10,691 nucleotides of DNA from CAZNPU01 sp964575335 (GCA_964575335.1 CAZNPU010000046.1:1-10691), one strand, 5' to 3'. Counted from the first letter of the stretch, positions 1 through 7,388 are shown. Made by a program: numbers and translations. Notes: generated from the sequence alone by a model not told the origin.

Positions 1-1
1 G

Positions 2-2719
2 GTCTGGGCCCAGGATGGTTCGGATCGCAGGAAGCCTGATTTTCCCCCATTTGATCAGGTATCGAAGGATTTTGAGCAGGTGATTTCGGTAGCCGACGGC
101 TCCAGATCGCTCTACACCGTTTGGATCGACCGCAAGCGCAATCAACTGCTTGCAGAGCTGCCTCGCGGCTGGCAGAACCAGAAATATTTCATCGCGGTGA
201 CGCAGGCGGGCGGCGCGGTTTTTGCCGGTCTTCAGGGGCCCGAGCGATACGTGTACTGGCGCCGATACGACAACCGTCTGGCGTTGGTTGAGCCTCAACT
301 CAACACCCGGTCAACCGGCGAGCCGCAGTCCAAAGCCTCGGTTGAGCGCCTGTTCACCGACCGCGTCCTGCTGGATATTCCCATCGTCACCATGGGACCG
401 AATGGCCAGCCGGTCATTGACCTTGATGAACTCCTGATCAACAAGGCGAGCGATCTCATCGGTGGGCCGGCTGCAGGCCTGAACCCCCGGCTGAGTAAGA
501 TCGCCAAGGTCAAGGCGTTCCCGCAGAACATTGAAATTGCCATCGAAGCGCCCAACCGCAGCGGCAACCTGGTGACGTTCCACTACTCCATCAGCCTGAT
601 TCCCGAGAACACCGGGTACAAGCCGCGCGAGGCTGATGAGCGCGTGGGCTACTTCACCACGGTCTATCGCGATCTGGGCCAATACGACGAGCAGAAGAAG
701 TGGACGCGCTACATCAACCGCTGGCATCTGGAAAAGCGCGATCCCAAACTTAAGCTCAGCCCGCCCAAGGAACCCATCGTGTTCTATATCGAACACACCG
801 TGCCCGTGCGGTATCGGCGCTGGGTGCGTGAAGGCGTTCTGTACTGGAACGATGCCTTCCGCAAAATCGGTCTGGACAACGCGATCGAAGTTCACTACCA
901 GGATGCCGCCACCGGCGCGCACATGGAAAAGGATCCGGAGGATGTTCGCTACAACTTCATCCGCTGGCTGAACAACGATATTTCGACCGCCATCGGACCC
1001 AGCCGCGCTCATCCGCTGACCGGTCAGATTCTTGACGCTGACGTCGTGCTGACCGACGGTTGGATTCGCGCTTACTGGGGCTGGTACAACGAGCAGATGC
1101 CCGAAATGGCTGTCGAGAGCCTTACGCCCGAAACGCTCCAGTGGCTGGAACAATACCCCGAGTGGGATCCGCGTCTGCTGCTGGCAAGCCCTGAACAGCG
1201 CGAGCGCATTCTCGCGATGCGTGCGGAGCGCGATCGGCGCATCGCCAATGGGGAAGATGTGCCGCCCATGTTTACCGACCCGGCCCTGTGGTACAACGAA
1301 GACCTTGCCGCAATGGCTGAATGGGTTGGGTGTGAGCATCGGCATTGCATGGCGGCGCACGGCCTGGCATTTGAAATGTCCTTTGCGCACCTGAACCTGC
1401 AGATGCTCGGCCTGATTGAAGAGATGGAAATGGCTGGCGATATGGCCGCCCACGATAATCAGTTGCTTGACGGCATCCCCGAGTGGTTCGTCGGTCCGCT
1501 TCTGGCGGAGCTGACCGCGCACGAGGTCGGTCACACGCTGGGCTTGCGCCACAACTTCAAGGCGTCGAGCATTTACACCATGGAGCAGATCAACTCCGAA
1601 GAGTTCAAAGGAAAGAAGCCGCTGGCCGGTTCGGTCATGGATTACCTGCCGCCGAACTTCAACTTCGGCGCAGGTGAAATTCAGGGCGATATCGCCATGA
1701 TCGGCATCGGGCCGTATGACTACTGGGCGATCGAATACGGCTACACCTTTGACGATCCCAAGAAGGTGCTGGCACGCGTTGCGGAGCCGGAGCTGGCGTA
1801 TCTGACGGATGACGACACCACCGGTCCGGACCCGTTGGCACGCCGGTACGACTTCGCAGCCAACCCGCACAGCTATGCGCTCAATCAGATGCGCATTGTG
1901 GCGCATCATCGCGAGCGCATCCTCGAGAAGTTCGTCAAGGAAGGGCAAAGCTGGTCCAATGCCCGCCGCGGATACGAAGGCACCCTGGCCATGCAGGCCC
2001 GCATGTTGAGCATGATGGCCAACTGGGTGGGCGGCGCGCATGTCAATCGCGACCGCAAGGGCGATCCCAACGGTCGGGCGCCGATCAACGTGGTTGATGT
2101 GGAAAAACAACGCGAAGCTCTGGATTTCGTCATCGAATACGCCTTCAACGACGAAGCGTTCGGCCTCACGCCTGAACTGCTGGCGTACATGACGGTTGAT
2201 AAGTGGACCGACCAAAGCCCCGGCGATCGAAGCGATCCAACCTGGCCCGTGCATGACCGCATCATGGGCATTCAGGCGTCCACGCTGACCATGATCATGA
2301 ACCCCACCACGCTCAAGCGGGTGCATGACAATGAATTCCGCGTGCCGGCGGATCAGGATGCGCTGACGTTGCCCGAGGTCATGCAGAAGATCGCTGATTC
2401 CATCTACAGCGAGCTGGACACTGAACTGGATGGCGTGACCTTTACCGAGCGCCAGCCGATGATCTCCAGCCTGCGTCGGAACCTGCAGTCGGGCCTGACC
2501 GATCGCCTGATCGTCCTCGCTGCGGGAGACAGCGCGATGCCGCGGGCCATCCGCACGCTTGCTACGAGCCATCTCCGCACGCTCAGCGGTAAGCTGGGAG
2601 CCTTGTTGGCCAAAGCCGACAGCGGTCAGATCGATGCGTACACGCTTGCTCACTTGCAGGATCTCAATGAGCGTGTGGATCGCGCTCTCAATACCGTGCA
2701 GGTCATCGGCGTCCGCTGA
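2..2719 (+). CDS. Zinc-dependent metalloprotease, metzincin-type (DUF5117/DUF4953 family), 5' partial
   Basis: The frame is open to the left edge, so the true start and any signal peptide lie outside the window; 905 residues are visible. The GTG at 80 is internal and not the start. The zinc site HEVGHTLGLRH is at 1520-1552 and matches HEXXHXXGXXH exactly, with three zinc-binding His and the catalytic Glu. The Met-turn SVMDY lies at 1631-1645, about 35 residues downstream, as expected for a metzincin fold. Upstream, the stretch around VGYFTTVYRDLG (about 644-680) and DADVVLTDGWIRAYW (about 1037-1080) resembles the DUF5117 and early DUF4953 parts of this family. A CX4C pair (1331-1348) sits in the insert before the zinc site, as I recall for planctomycete members. 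These proteins are usually exported peptidases; the substrate is unknown. The gene ends 54 nt before a strong terminator. Family assignment is firm; physiological role is not known. Confidence 0.9.
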   Translation, partial: VWAQDGSDRRKPDFPPFDQVSKDFEQVISVADGSRSLYTVWIDRKRNQLLAELPRGWQNQKYFIAVTQAGGAVFAGLQGPERYVYWRRYDNRLALVEPQLNTRSTGEPQSKASVERLFTDRVLLDIPIVTMGPNGQPVIDLDELLINKASDLIGGPAAGLNPRLSKIAKVKAFPQNIEIAIEAPNRSGNLVTFHYSISLIPENTGYKPREADERVGYFTTVYRDLGQYDEQKKWTRYINRWHLEKRDPKLKLSPPKEPIVFYIEHTVPVRYRRWVREGVLYWNDAFRKIGLDNAIEVHYQDAATGAHMEKDPEDVRYNFIRWLNNDISTAIGPSRAHPLTGQILDADVVLTDGWIRAYWGWYNEQMPEMAVESLTPETLQWLEQYPEWDPRLLLASPEQRERILAMRAERDRRIANGEDVPPMFTDPALWYNEDLAAMAEWVGCEHRHCMAAHGLAFEMSFAHLNLQMLGLIEEMEMAGDMAAHDNQLLDGIPEWFVGPLLAELTAHEVGHTLGLRHNFKASSIYTMEQINSEEFKGKKPLAGSVMDYLPPNFNFGAGEIQGDIAMIGIGPYDYWAIEYGYTFDDPKKVLARVAEPELAYLTDDDTTGPDPLARRYDFAANPHSYALNQMRIVAHHRERILEKFVKEGQSWSNARRGYEGTLAMQARMLSMMANWVGGAHVNRDRKGDPNGRAPINVVDVEKQREALDFVIEYAFNDEAFGLTPELLAYMTVDKWTDQSPGDRSDPTWPVHDRIMGIQASTLTMIMNPTTLKRVHDNEFRVPADQDALTLPEVMQKIADSIYSELDTELDGVTFTERQPMISSLRRNLQSGLTDRLIVLAAGDSAMPRAIRTLATSHLRTLSGKLGALLAKADSGQIDAYTLAHLQDLNERVDRALNTVQVIGVR

Positions 2720-2773
2720 GCAGGCCTGATCCATTCAGGCGTTGAAGCTGAACCTGCTTCAATAATCAACACC

Positions 2774-2805
2774 AAAGCCCATGGACTGCGGTCCATGGGC
2801 TTTTT
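2774..2805 (+). terminator. Strong intrinsic terminator after the metalloprotease gene
   Basis: The arms 2774-2786 (AAAGCCCATGGAC) and 2791-2803 (GTCCATGGGCTTT) form a perfect 13-bp stem around the 4-nt loop TGCG. The distal arm runs into five T, followed by TTGTTGT-like sequence. It lies 54 nt past the metalloprotease stop codon and ends that transcript. Confidence 0.93.
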
Positions 2806-2856
2806 GTTGTCTGCTGTTTTGGCCGCAGCGTCTTAAGCGCATGTAATCCACACCTC

Positions 2857-2975
2857 TTTCATCTCCCCATTCTCCCCGTACTCCGCGGTGAACCATTCTC
2901 GGTTTATTACCGCGGAGATCGCAGAGAGCGCGGAGGTGGGAGTTAAAGAGAGGGGGAGACAAGGAGACAGGAGAG
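2857..2975. repeat. Intergenic repeat element, copy A (inverted CTCCGCGGT modules plus purine-rich tail)
   Basis: CTCCGCGGT at 2881-2889 faces its exact complement ACCGCGGAG at 2909-2917 across 19 nt. The right module (2909-2935), read on the minus strand, begins CTCCGCG and ends CTCCGCGGT, matching the cores at 3109-3138 and 4379-4396. A C/T-rich run (2857-2880) lies to the left and a G/A-rich run (2947-2975) to the right. The latter contains AGACAAGGAGAC (2957-2968), an exact 12-mer that recurs at 4333-4344. No credible gene lies here. The whole gap 2720-3163 holds the terminator, this element, the inverted repeat at 2978-3039 and copy B, and nothing else I recognise. Confidence 0.65.
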
Positions 2976-2977
2976 CT

Positions 2978-3039
2978 TGACAAGGTGCAGGGATGATGAA
3001 GCGATGGGGCGCATGCATAGAGGGCCGATCACCTTGTCA
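2978..3039. repeat. Perfect 10-bp inverted repeat
   Basis: TGACAAGGTG (2978-2987) is the exact reverse complement of CACCTTGTCA (3030-3039), separated by 42 nt. The GACAAGG core also occurs in copy A and in copy C, so this pair is probably another module of the same intergenic element. A hairpin or protein-binding role is possible but not shown. Confidence 0.5.
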
Positions 3040-3108
3040 CCGTGCCTCCTTCACGCATTGAGCGACTGACCGGTCATCCGGATCGAATCCTCATCCTTAT
3101 CCTGCTCT

Positions 3109-3138
3109 CTCCGCGTTCTCCGTGTGTTCCGCGGTGAA
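3109..3138 (+). repeat. Intergenic repeat element, copy B core
   Basis: The segment begins CTCCGCGTTCTCCG and ends TTCCGCGGTGAA. Its first 14 bases are identical to the start of copy C (4379 onward). It lies directly upstream of the propeller gene and contains an in-frame GTG (3122) that could be mistaken for that gene's start. Confidence 0.6.
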
Positions 3139-3163
3139 TCATGATGTACACTGGAAAGCTCCT

Positions 3164-4309
3164 ATGCCGCCACTACACATTGCCACTCGAAAGGGACTGT
3201 TTACTGCTGAACGTCAATCGTCCGGCAACTGGGCGATTACCAACGTCAGTTTTCTCGGCGACAACTGTTCGATCGTGATGCACGATCCCCGGCCGTCACC
3301 GCAGGCCAATGGACGCGGGACGCTGTACGCAGCGCTCGATCATGGCCATTTTGGCGTGAAGATGCATCGCTCGTTGGATGGCGGCCGATCGTGGCAGGAA
3401 ATCGCAGCTCCCAAGTACCCGCCCAAGCCCGAGGGATATCAGCCCAAAACCACACCTGCGGAAGGCACGCCTGTTGACTGGAACCTGCGCCTGGTGTGGG
3501 CTCTGGCTGCTGGCGGCATTGATGAAGAAGGCCTCATCTGGTGCGGCACGCTGCCCGGAGGGCTGTTTCAATCAAATGATCACGGCGAGACCTGGCGCTT
3601 GAACGAGCCGCTGTGGTTTGAGCCTCGCCGCGAGGAATGGTTTGCCGGGGGCGCAGAATATCCGGGCATACACTCCATCGCAGTTGATCCTCGCGATCCA
3701 AAACACGTCGTCATCGGCGTGTCCTGCGGCGGCGTGTGGATCACCCGCGACGGCGGTCAAACCTGGCATCTTGGCGGCAAGGGTATGCGAGCTGAGTACA
3801 TGCCGCCCGAGCGAGCGTATGACCAGAACATTCAGGACCCGCATCTGCTTGTGCAATGTCGCGACTATCCCGATGTGATGTGGGTGCAGCATCACAACGG
3901 CATATTCAGGTCGATCGACGGCGGCGAGAACTGGACCGAAATCACTGACGTTGAGCCGAGCGTCTTTGGCTTTACCGTTGCTGCCCATCCGCATGATCCC
4001 AACACCGCATGGTTCGTGCCGGCGATCAAGGATGAAAAACGCATTCCCGCCAATGGCAGGGTGGTGGTGACGCGCACTCGCGACGGCGGCAAGACGTTTG
4101 AACAGCTCACCAAGGGTTTGCCGCAGGAGCATGCCTACGACCTGGTATTTCGGCACGCTCTGGATGTGGATGACACCGGCGATGTGCTGGCGTTCGGTTC
4201 AACCACCGGTTCAGTCTGGATCAGTGAAGACGGCGGAGATTCGTGGATTGAACTCAGCAGTCACCTGCCGCCGGTCTACGCGGTTCAGTGGGAGCGTGCC
4301 GCTGGCTGA
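3164..4309 (+). CDS. BNR/Asp-box repeat beta-propeller protein (sialidase-like fold, function unknown)
   Basis: The protein has 381 residues from ATG 3164. An earlier in-frame GTG at 3122 lies inside the repeat element, and the extension it would add looks non-coding, so I reject it; GGAAAG at 3153-3158 is a modest ribosome site 5 nt before the ATG. Six Asp-box motifs (S/T-x-D-x-G-x-x-W/F) begin near residues 70, 137, 194, 250, 305 and 354, for example SLDGGRSW, TRDGGQTW and SEDGGDSW. Their spacing fits the blades of a sialidase or WD40/YVTN-like propeller. There is no signal peptide or membrane segment, so the protein is probably cytoplasmic. I see no sialidase FRIP motif, so 'exo-alpha-sialidase', a common automatic name for such proteins, should not be read as activity. 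Repeat elements flank the gene on both sides, and it shows no operon link to its neighbours. Confidence 0.85.
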   Translation: MPPLHIATRKGLFTAERQSSGNWAITNVSFLGDNCSIVMHDPRPSPQANGRGTLYAALDHGHFGVKMHRSLDGGRSWQEIAAPKYPPKPEGYQPKTTPAEGTPVDWNLRLVWALAAGGIDEEGLIWCGTLPGGLFQSNDHGETWRLNEPLWFEPRREEWFAGGAEYPGIHSIAVDPRDPKHVVIGVSCGGVWITRDGGQTWHLGGKGMRAEYMPPERAYDQNIQDPHLLVQCRDYPDVMWVQHHNGIFRSIDGGENWTEITDVEPSVFGFTVAAHPHDPNTAWFVPAIKDEKRIPANGRVVVTRTRDGGKTFEQLTKGLPQEHAYDLVFRHALDVDDTGDVLAFGSTTGSVWISEDGGDSWIELSSHLPPVYAVQWERAAG

Positions 4310-4332
4310 TTGAACACCGCTGAGAGTTCAGA

Positions 4333-4399
4333 AGACAAGGAGACGCTCTTTTCGCATCATTCCCTTGTCTCTTTAGCGCTCCGCGTTCTCCGCGGTAAA
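4333..4399 (+). repeat. Intergenic repeat element, copy C
   Basis: AGACAAGG (4333-4340) pairs with CCTTGTCT (4363-4370) across 22 nt. It is followed by CTCCGCGTTCTCCGCGGT (4379-4396), the most compact version of the core. AGACAAGGAGAC (4333-4344) is identical to 2957-2968. The element starts 24 nt after the propeller gene stop and ends where the candidate dnaB promoter begins. Confidence 0.62.
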
Positions 4400-4428
4400 T
4401 TGGCCGAGAGCAAAGCACGTGATATCCT
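4400..4428 (+). promoter_or_regulatory. Candidate housekeeping-type promoter for dnaB
   Basis: TTGGCC (4400-4405) and TATCCT (4423-4428) are separated by 17 nt, and TG at 4420-4421 gives an extended -10 (TGATATCCT). Each hexamer matches the sigma-70 consensus at 4 of 6 positions. It lies about 90 nt upstream of the dnaB start. The call rests on sequence resemblance only. Confidence 0.38.
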
Positions 4429-4461
4429 GTCCGTGTCTGTGTGTGCGTGTGGATTACCAGT

Positions 4462-4475
4462 GCAGAACCTTCTGC
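4462..4475. promoter_or_regulatory. 14-bp palindrome in the dnaB leader (possible operator)
   Basis: GCAGAA-CC-TTCTGC is a perfect 6-2-6 inverted repeat. It sits about 33 nt downstream of the candidate -10 and 40 nt upstream of the dnaB start. It follows a GT-rich run (about 4431-4450). The two-base centre suits a dimeric protein site better than an RNA hairpin. No regulator is identified. Confidence 0.3.
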
Positions 4476-4515
4476 TTGCTGGATCATCCCGCAACGGACG
4501 GGAGAATGCTCAGGG

Positions 4516-6225
4516 ATGGGTGAACGCGACACCAACATCAGCAAGGGCATCAGGGGCAACAGTGATCGGGCCGGCGCAGGCGGCAGGAAACGCAGCGAGG
4601 CGGCGACTCCGAACCGCGATTGGCGTCAGCTTGCCAAGCTCTTTGAATCGCTTCCGCCGCACGCGATCGAAGCGGAAATGAGTTTGCTTGGATCGATCCT
4701 CATCGATCCCCAGGTCATCGGCGACGTCATCTTTATCGTCAAGCGAGGCGATGACTTCTTCAAGCCCGCCAACGGGGCGATCTTCGATGCCATGCTGGAG
4801 TTGTACGATCGGCACTCCACGCTGGACATCGTGCAGCTCAACCAGCTTTTGGTTGATCGCAACGTGCTGGATGCAGTCGGCGGTCTGGAATACCTCGTGC
4901 AACTGGCCAACTCGGTGCCCACAGCGGCCAACGCGCTGCACTACGCGCGGCTGGTGCGGGAAAAGGCCAACATTCGCCAGCTCATCGCTGCTGCGGGCGA
5001 GATTCTGTACGAGGCGTACAACAGTCCCGAGGAAGCCCAGGCCATTCTCGATCGGGCGGAGTCGATGATCTTTCAGATTGCTCAGCAAAGCGAGCAGACG
5101 CAGATCGAGGGGCTAAACGATCTCATCCGCCAGACGATGGAGCGCATCGAGGCGAATCTCGGTCAGGAGCTGACCGGCATTCCCACCGGCTTCAGCGAAT
5201 TGGATTCGATGACCACCGGCCTTCAGGCTGGCGAGATGATCATCATCGCGGCCCGGCCGTCAATGGGCAAAACCGCCCTGGTGCTCAACATGGCTGAAAA
5301 CATGGCCATGCGCGGTTACGGTGTGGGGATTTTCAGCCTTGAAATGGGAAAGCAGCAGCTTGTGCAGCGACTGCTGTGCGCTCGCTCAGGCATCGATTCG
5401 CAGCGCCTTCGCCGCAACATGCTGCGCGAGGCGGAGTTCCGCGCTCTCATGGCGGCATGTGATGAGCTTCAGCAGGCGCCGATTTACATCGATGACACGC
5501 CGGGGCTGTCGCTGCTGCAGCTCCGTGCCAAGGCCCGGAGGATGGCTGCCAAGCACAAGGTGCGGGCAATCCTCATCGACTACCTGCAGCTGATGTCCGC
5601 TGGCGGGCGAGTGGAATCGCGTCAGATCGAAGTCAGCGAGATCAGCCGCGGCGTGAAGGCGATGGCGCGCGAATTGAACATGCCGGTGATCTGTCTCAGC
5701 CAGCTCAACCGCGCTGCGGAAAGTCGCGAGGGCCATCGGCCGCGCATGAGCGACCTGCGTGAGTCGGGGTCGATCGAACAGGATGCAGACGTGATCATGC
5801 TCCTGCATCGTGAAGACTATTACCACAAAGACGATCCGGAATGGCTGGAGAACAATCCCGACAAGGTTGGCGTGGCGGAGTTGATCGTCACTAAACAGCG
5901 TAATGGCCCAACGGGCACGGTGCCGCTGACATGGGTGGCGGCATCCACGCGCTTCCGTGATTATTCGCCTGCTCGTCCGCCCGCCGGGATTTCGATGGGC
6001 TACGAACCGCTTCCCGAACCGGCGTATCGAGCGGCGCCTGTTGGAGCAGGCATGTCGGCGTCAGGCAGTTCTGGCGGTAGCGATGTGCCGTTTGCAGCCA
6101 ATACGGGCAGCGCATTTATCGGCCGCGCTAAGACCGGACCGGTTGACAACTTCCGCGATGGCGGCGGCCCGGATCGGGATGACGGTGACCTGAGCGATGA
6201 CGAGTTGGACGGTATTCCAATTTGA
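4516..6225 (+). CDS. dnaB: Replicative DNA helicase DnaB
   Basis: The hexameric 5'-3' helicase unwinds DNA at the replication fork and works with primase (DnaG). From ATG 4516 it has 569 residues. GGAGA at 4501-4505 is a weak, slightly distant ribosome site, and residues encoded further upstream look non-coding. The N-terminal DnaB domain spans about residues 44-150 (LPPHAIEAEMSLLGSILID onward). The RecA-like ATPase domain starts near 220. Walker A is ARPSMGKT at 246-253, Walker B ends in ILID with Asp355, followed by YLQLM, and the conserved SQLNRAAESR and RPRMSDLRESGSIEQDAD blocks are at 395-425. No intein interrupts the Walker A site, a common DnaB intein position. The family is usually about 450-480 residues. 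Here a basic N-terminal stretch of about 35 residues and a C-terminal tail of about 85 residues (485-569) are added. The tail is Gly/Ser/Pro-rich and ends in an acidic tip, SDDELDGIPI. Confidence 0.96.
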   Translation: MGERDTNISKGIRGNSDRAGAGGRKRSEAATPNRDWRQLAKLFESLPPHAIEAEMSLLGSILIDPQVIGDVIFIVKRGDDFFKPANGAIFDAMLELYDRHSTLDIVQLNQLLVDRNVLDAVGGLEYLVQLANSVPTAANALHYARLVREKANIRQLIAAAGEILYEAYNSPEEAQAILDRAESMIFQIAQQSEQTQIEGLNDLIRQTMERIEANLGQELTGIPTGFSELDSMTTGLQAGEMIIIAARPSMGKTALVLNMAENMAMRGYGVGIFSLEMGKQQLVQRLLCARSGIDSQRLRRNMLREAEFRALMAACDELQQAPIYIDDTPGLSLLQLRAKARRMAAKHKVRAILIDYLQLMSAGGRVESRQIEVSEISRGVKAMARELNMPVICLSQLNRAAESREGHRPRMSDLRESGSIEQDADVIMLLHREDYYHKDDPEWLENNPDKVGVAELIVTKQRNGPTGTVPLTWVAASTRFRDYSPARPPAGISMGYEPLPEPAYRAAPVGAGMSASGSSGGSDVPFAANTGSAFIGRAKTGPVDNFRDGGGPDRDDGDLSDDELDGIPI

Positions 6226-6363
6226 ATCTGAATGCTCAGCAACTGCAGCCGCGTGAGCGCAACCAACGGGAATTGCGGCACATGCGGAACGCCCTGTGAG
6301 CTGACGGTTCAAACATTCATACTGTTGCCCATTGCTGTCCACTGCCAGCCGCCGCATTCGCCA

Positions 6364-6390
6364 CCAGGAACCCGTATCCGGTGTTCTTGG
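6364..6390 (+). other. Stem-loop (11 bp, TATC tetraloop) in the dnaB downstream spacer
   Basis: CCAGGAAC (6364-6371) pairs with GTTCTTGG (6383-6390), including one G-U pair. CCG (6372-6374) then pairs with CGG (6379-6381), leaving a single bulged T at 6382 and the loop TATC. No T-run follows, so it is not itself a terminator. It lies 19 nt before the terminator-like hairpin. Confidence 0.5.
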
Positions 6391-6408
6391 CATCAGCATC
6401 GTGACGTC

Positions 6409-6438
6409 AGGGCCTTGCTCGCACGCAGCAGGCCTTTT
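6409..6438 (+). terminator. Terminator-like hairpin, probably ending the dnaB transcript or a small RNA
   Basis: GGCCTTGCT (6411-6419) pairs with AGCAGGCC (6427-6434), with one bulged T, around a 7-nt loop. TTTT follows at 6435-6438. The hairpin is GC-rich, but the T-run is short. It lies about 185 nt past the dnaB stop. Confidence 0.45.
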
Positions 6439-6685
6439 CGCGTTCACCGCGTTATTCGGCGGGAGGGAACGCTGGGACGCTGGAACTGGAGCAGGAGCGT
6501 TCAGGTGGCGTGGGGGTCGCATAGGGCGCATCAGAGCGGTTATCGCCACTGCCACCTGGGCTGGCAGGGTTTGAAAGCGGGATTGCAATGGCCAGTTGAG
6601 TGAAACGTTGAGACTCAAACTGGGCGGTTCGCTATCAGACTCAGCCGATGGCTCCTACACTTTCCGAACATGTTGTTGGGTCAGC

Positions 6686-6727
6686 GCTTGGTTCTCGAAC
6701 TCGGCCAGTTGGTCGAACTGCTTGGTT
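6686..6727. promoter_or_regulatory. Short direct and inverted repeats before the sigma factor gene
   Basis: GCTTGGTT occurs at 6686-6693 and 6720-6727. TCGAACT occurs at 6695-6701 and 6713-6719. CAGTT (6706-6710) pairs with AACTG (6716-6720) around GGTCG. The cluster ends 25 nt before the ATG, a sensible place for an operator or a leader structure. It may also be chance. Confidence 0.3.
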
Positions 6728-6752
6728 TTCCCAGAGGTCCCCACAAACACGA

Positions 6753-7388
6753 ATGACGCTCATGCCGGAACGGGACAATCTGGAGGCGATTCTTCGCCGC
6801 GCTGGCCAAGGCGATGCAGAAGCGTGGCGGGTGCTGGTCGACACCTACAGCGGGCGTGTTTTCGGCCTGATTCGTGCGCAATGCAACGACACCGATCTAG
6901 CTGATGAAATTACCCAGTCCACCTTTTGCACCATCGTGGCGAAAATCGGCAGCTATACCGAACTGGGCAAGTTCGAGCAGTGGCTGTTCCGCATCGCGAT
7001 GAACCGCCTGCGTGATGAAATGCGCCGTCGCAAGAGGCAGGCCCGGCCGATGGACGACGATACGCTGGCCGGACTGATCAGTGGCGGGGGGGAACAAGGC
7101 CGATCGAGCAGCCTGGTTGCCAGCGGCGCAGGCGACACATTGTGGGCCAATCCCGACGGAACTGGCCGATGTGATCCGGCAGACCTGCAGGCGCTTCGGG
7201 CGGCGTTATCGCAGTTATCGGAGGCGGATCAGTTGATCATTCATCTGCGCCACTACGCAGATTTGAGTTTTAAACAGATTGCCGACATGCTCAATCAGCC
7301 GCTGGGAACGGCATTGGCGAGGCATCATCGAGCGTTGAAAAAACTGGGCGAAATGCTGGGAGGGCTGGATGGCAAGGCGGATTCCTGA
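6753..7388 (+). CDS. RNA polymerase ECF-type sigma factor
   Basis: The protein redirects RNA polymerase to a dedicated promoter set. From ATG 6753 it has 211 residues; ATG 6762 is also possible, and earlier in-frame codons give an unlikely extension. AGAGG at 6733-6737 is too far away for a good ribosome site. Region 2 covers about residues 10-97, with a typical core (DLADEITQSTFCTIVAKI, 48-65) followed by FEQWLFRIAMNRLRDEMRRRKR. Region 4 covers about 144-202, with the helix-turn-helix around LSFKQIADMLNQPLGTALARHH (171-192). Between them lies a long Gly/Ser-rich linker (about 100-143), longer than in many ECF factors. The next two genes are probably its control partners, although a 188-nt gap separates it from them. 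I did not find a convincing GGAAC-type ECF promoter upstream, so autoregulation is not shown. Confidence 0.9.
   Translation: MTLMPERDNLEAILRRAGQGDAEAWRVLVDTYSGRVFGLIRAQCNDTDLADEITQSTFCTIVAKIGSYTELGKFEQWLFRIAMNRLRDEMRRRKRQARPMDDDTLAGLISGGGEQGRSSSLVASGAGDTLWANPDGTGRCDPADLQALRAALSQLSEADQLIIHLRHYADLSFKQIADMLNQPLGTALARHHRALKKLGEMLGGLDGKADS

Larger units (their letters stand above)
6226..6752. other. 527-bp spacer between dnaB and the sigma factor gene, structured but without a convincing gene
   Basis: Open frames exist on both strands, but their translations are low-complexity, Arg- and Cys-rich, and lack ribosome sites or recognisable motifs. What can be supported is a stem-loop at 6364-6390, a terminator-like hairpin at 6409-6438, three imperfect direct 8-mers at 6466-6489 (GGAACGCT, GGGACGCT, GGAACTGG), and a cluster of short repeats at 6686-6727 just before the sigma gene. 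A possible long-range pairing joins 6270-6279 (GAATTGCGGC) and 6351-6359 (GCCGCATTC), with one bulged T. Confidence 0.6.

Noticed and set aside
311..2734. Very long open frame (807 codons) on the minus strand
   Set aside because: It is the antisense shadow of the metalloprotease gene in GC-rich DNA. Its translation is His/Arg-rich with no recognisable domain, while the + strand shows an intact zinc site and Met-turn.
6465..6510. GGAAC motifs as a possible ECF autoregulated promoter
   Set aside because: GGAAC occurs at 6466-6470 and 6483-6487, but neither has a convincing CGTC- or TCTA-like -10 at 16-17 nt, and they lie more than 260 nt from the sigma start.
6232..6603. 123-codon + frame in the spacer after dnaB
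   Set aside because: It is Cys/His/Arg-rich with no family resemblance, starts 7 nt after dnaB without a clear ribosome site, and runs through two hairpins including the terminator candidate.
6061..6618. 185-codon minus-strand frame covering the dnaB tail and spacer
   Set aside because: It overlaps the real dnaB C-terminus, has low-complexity composition and no ribosome site or motif.
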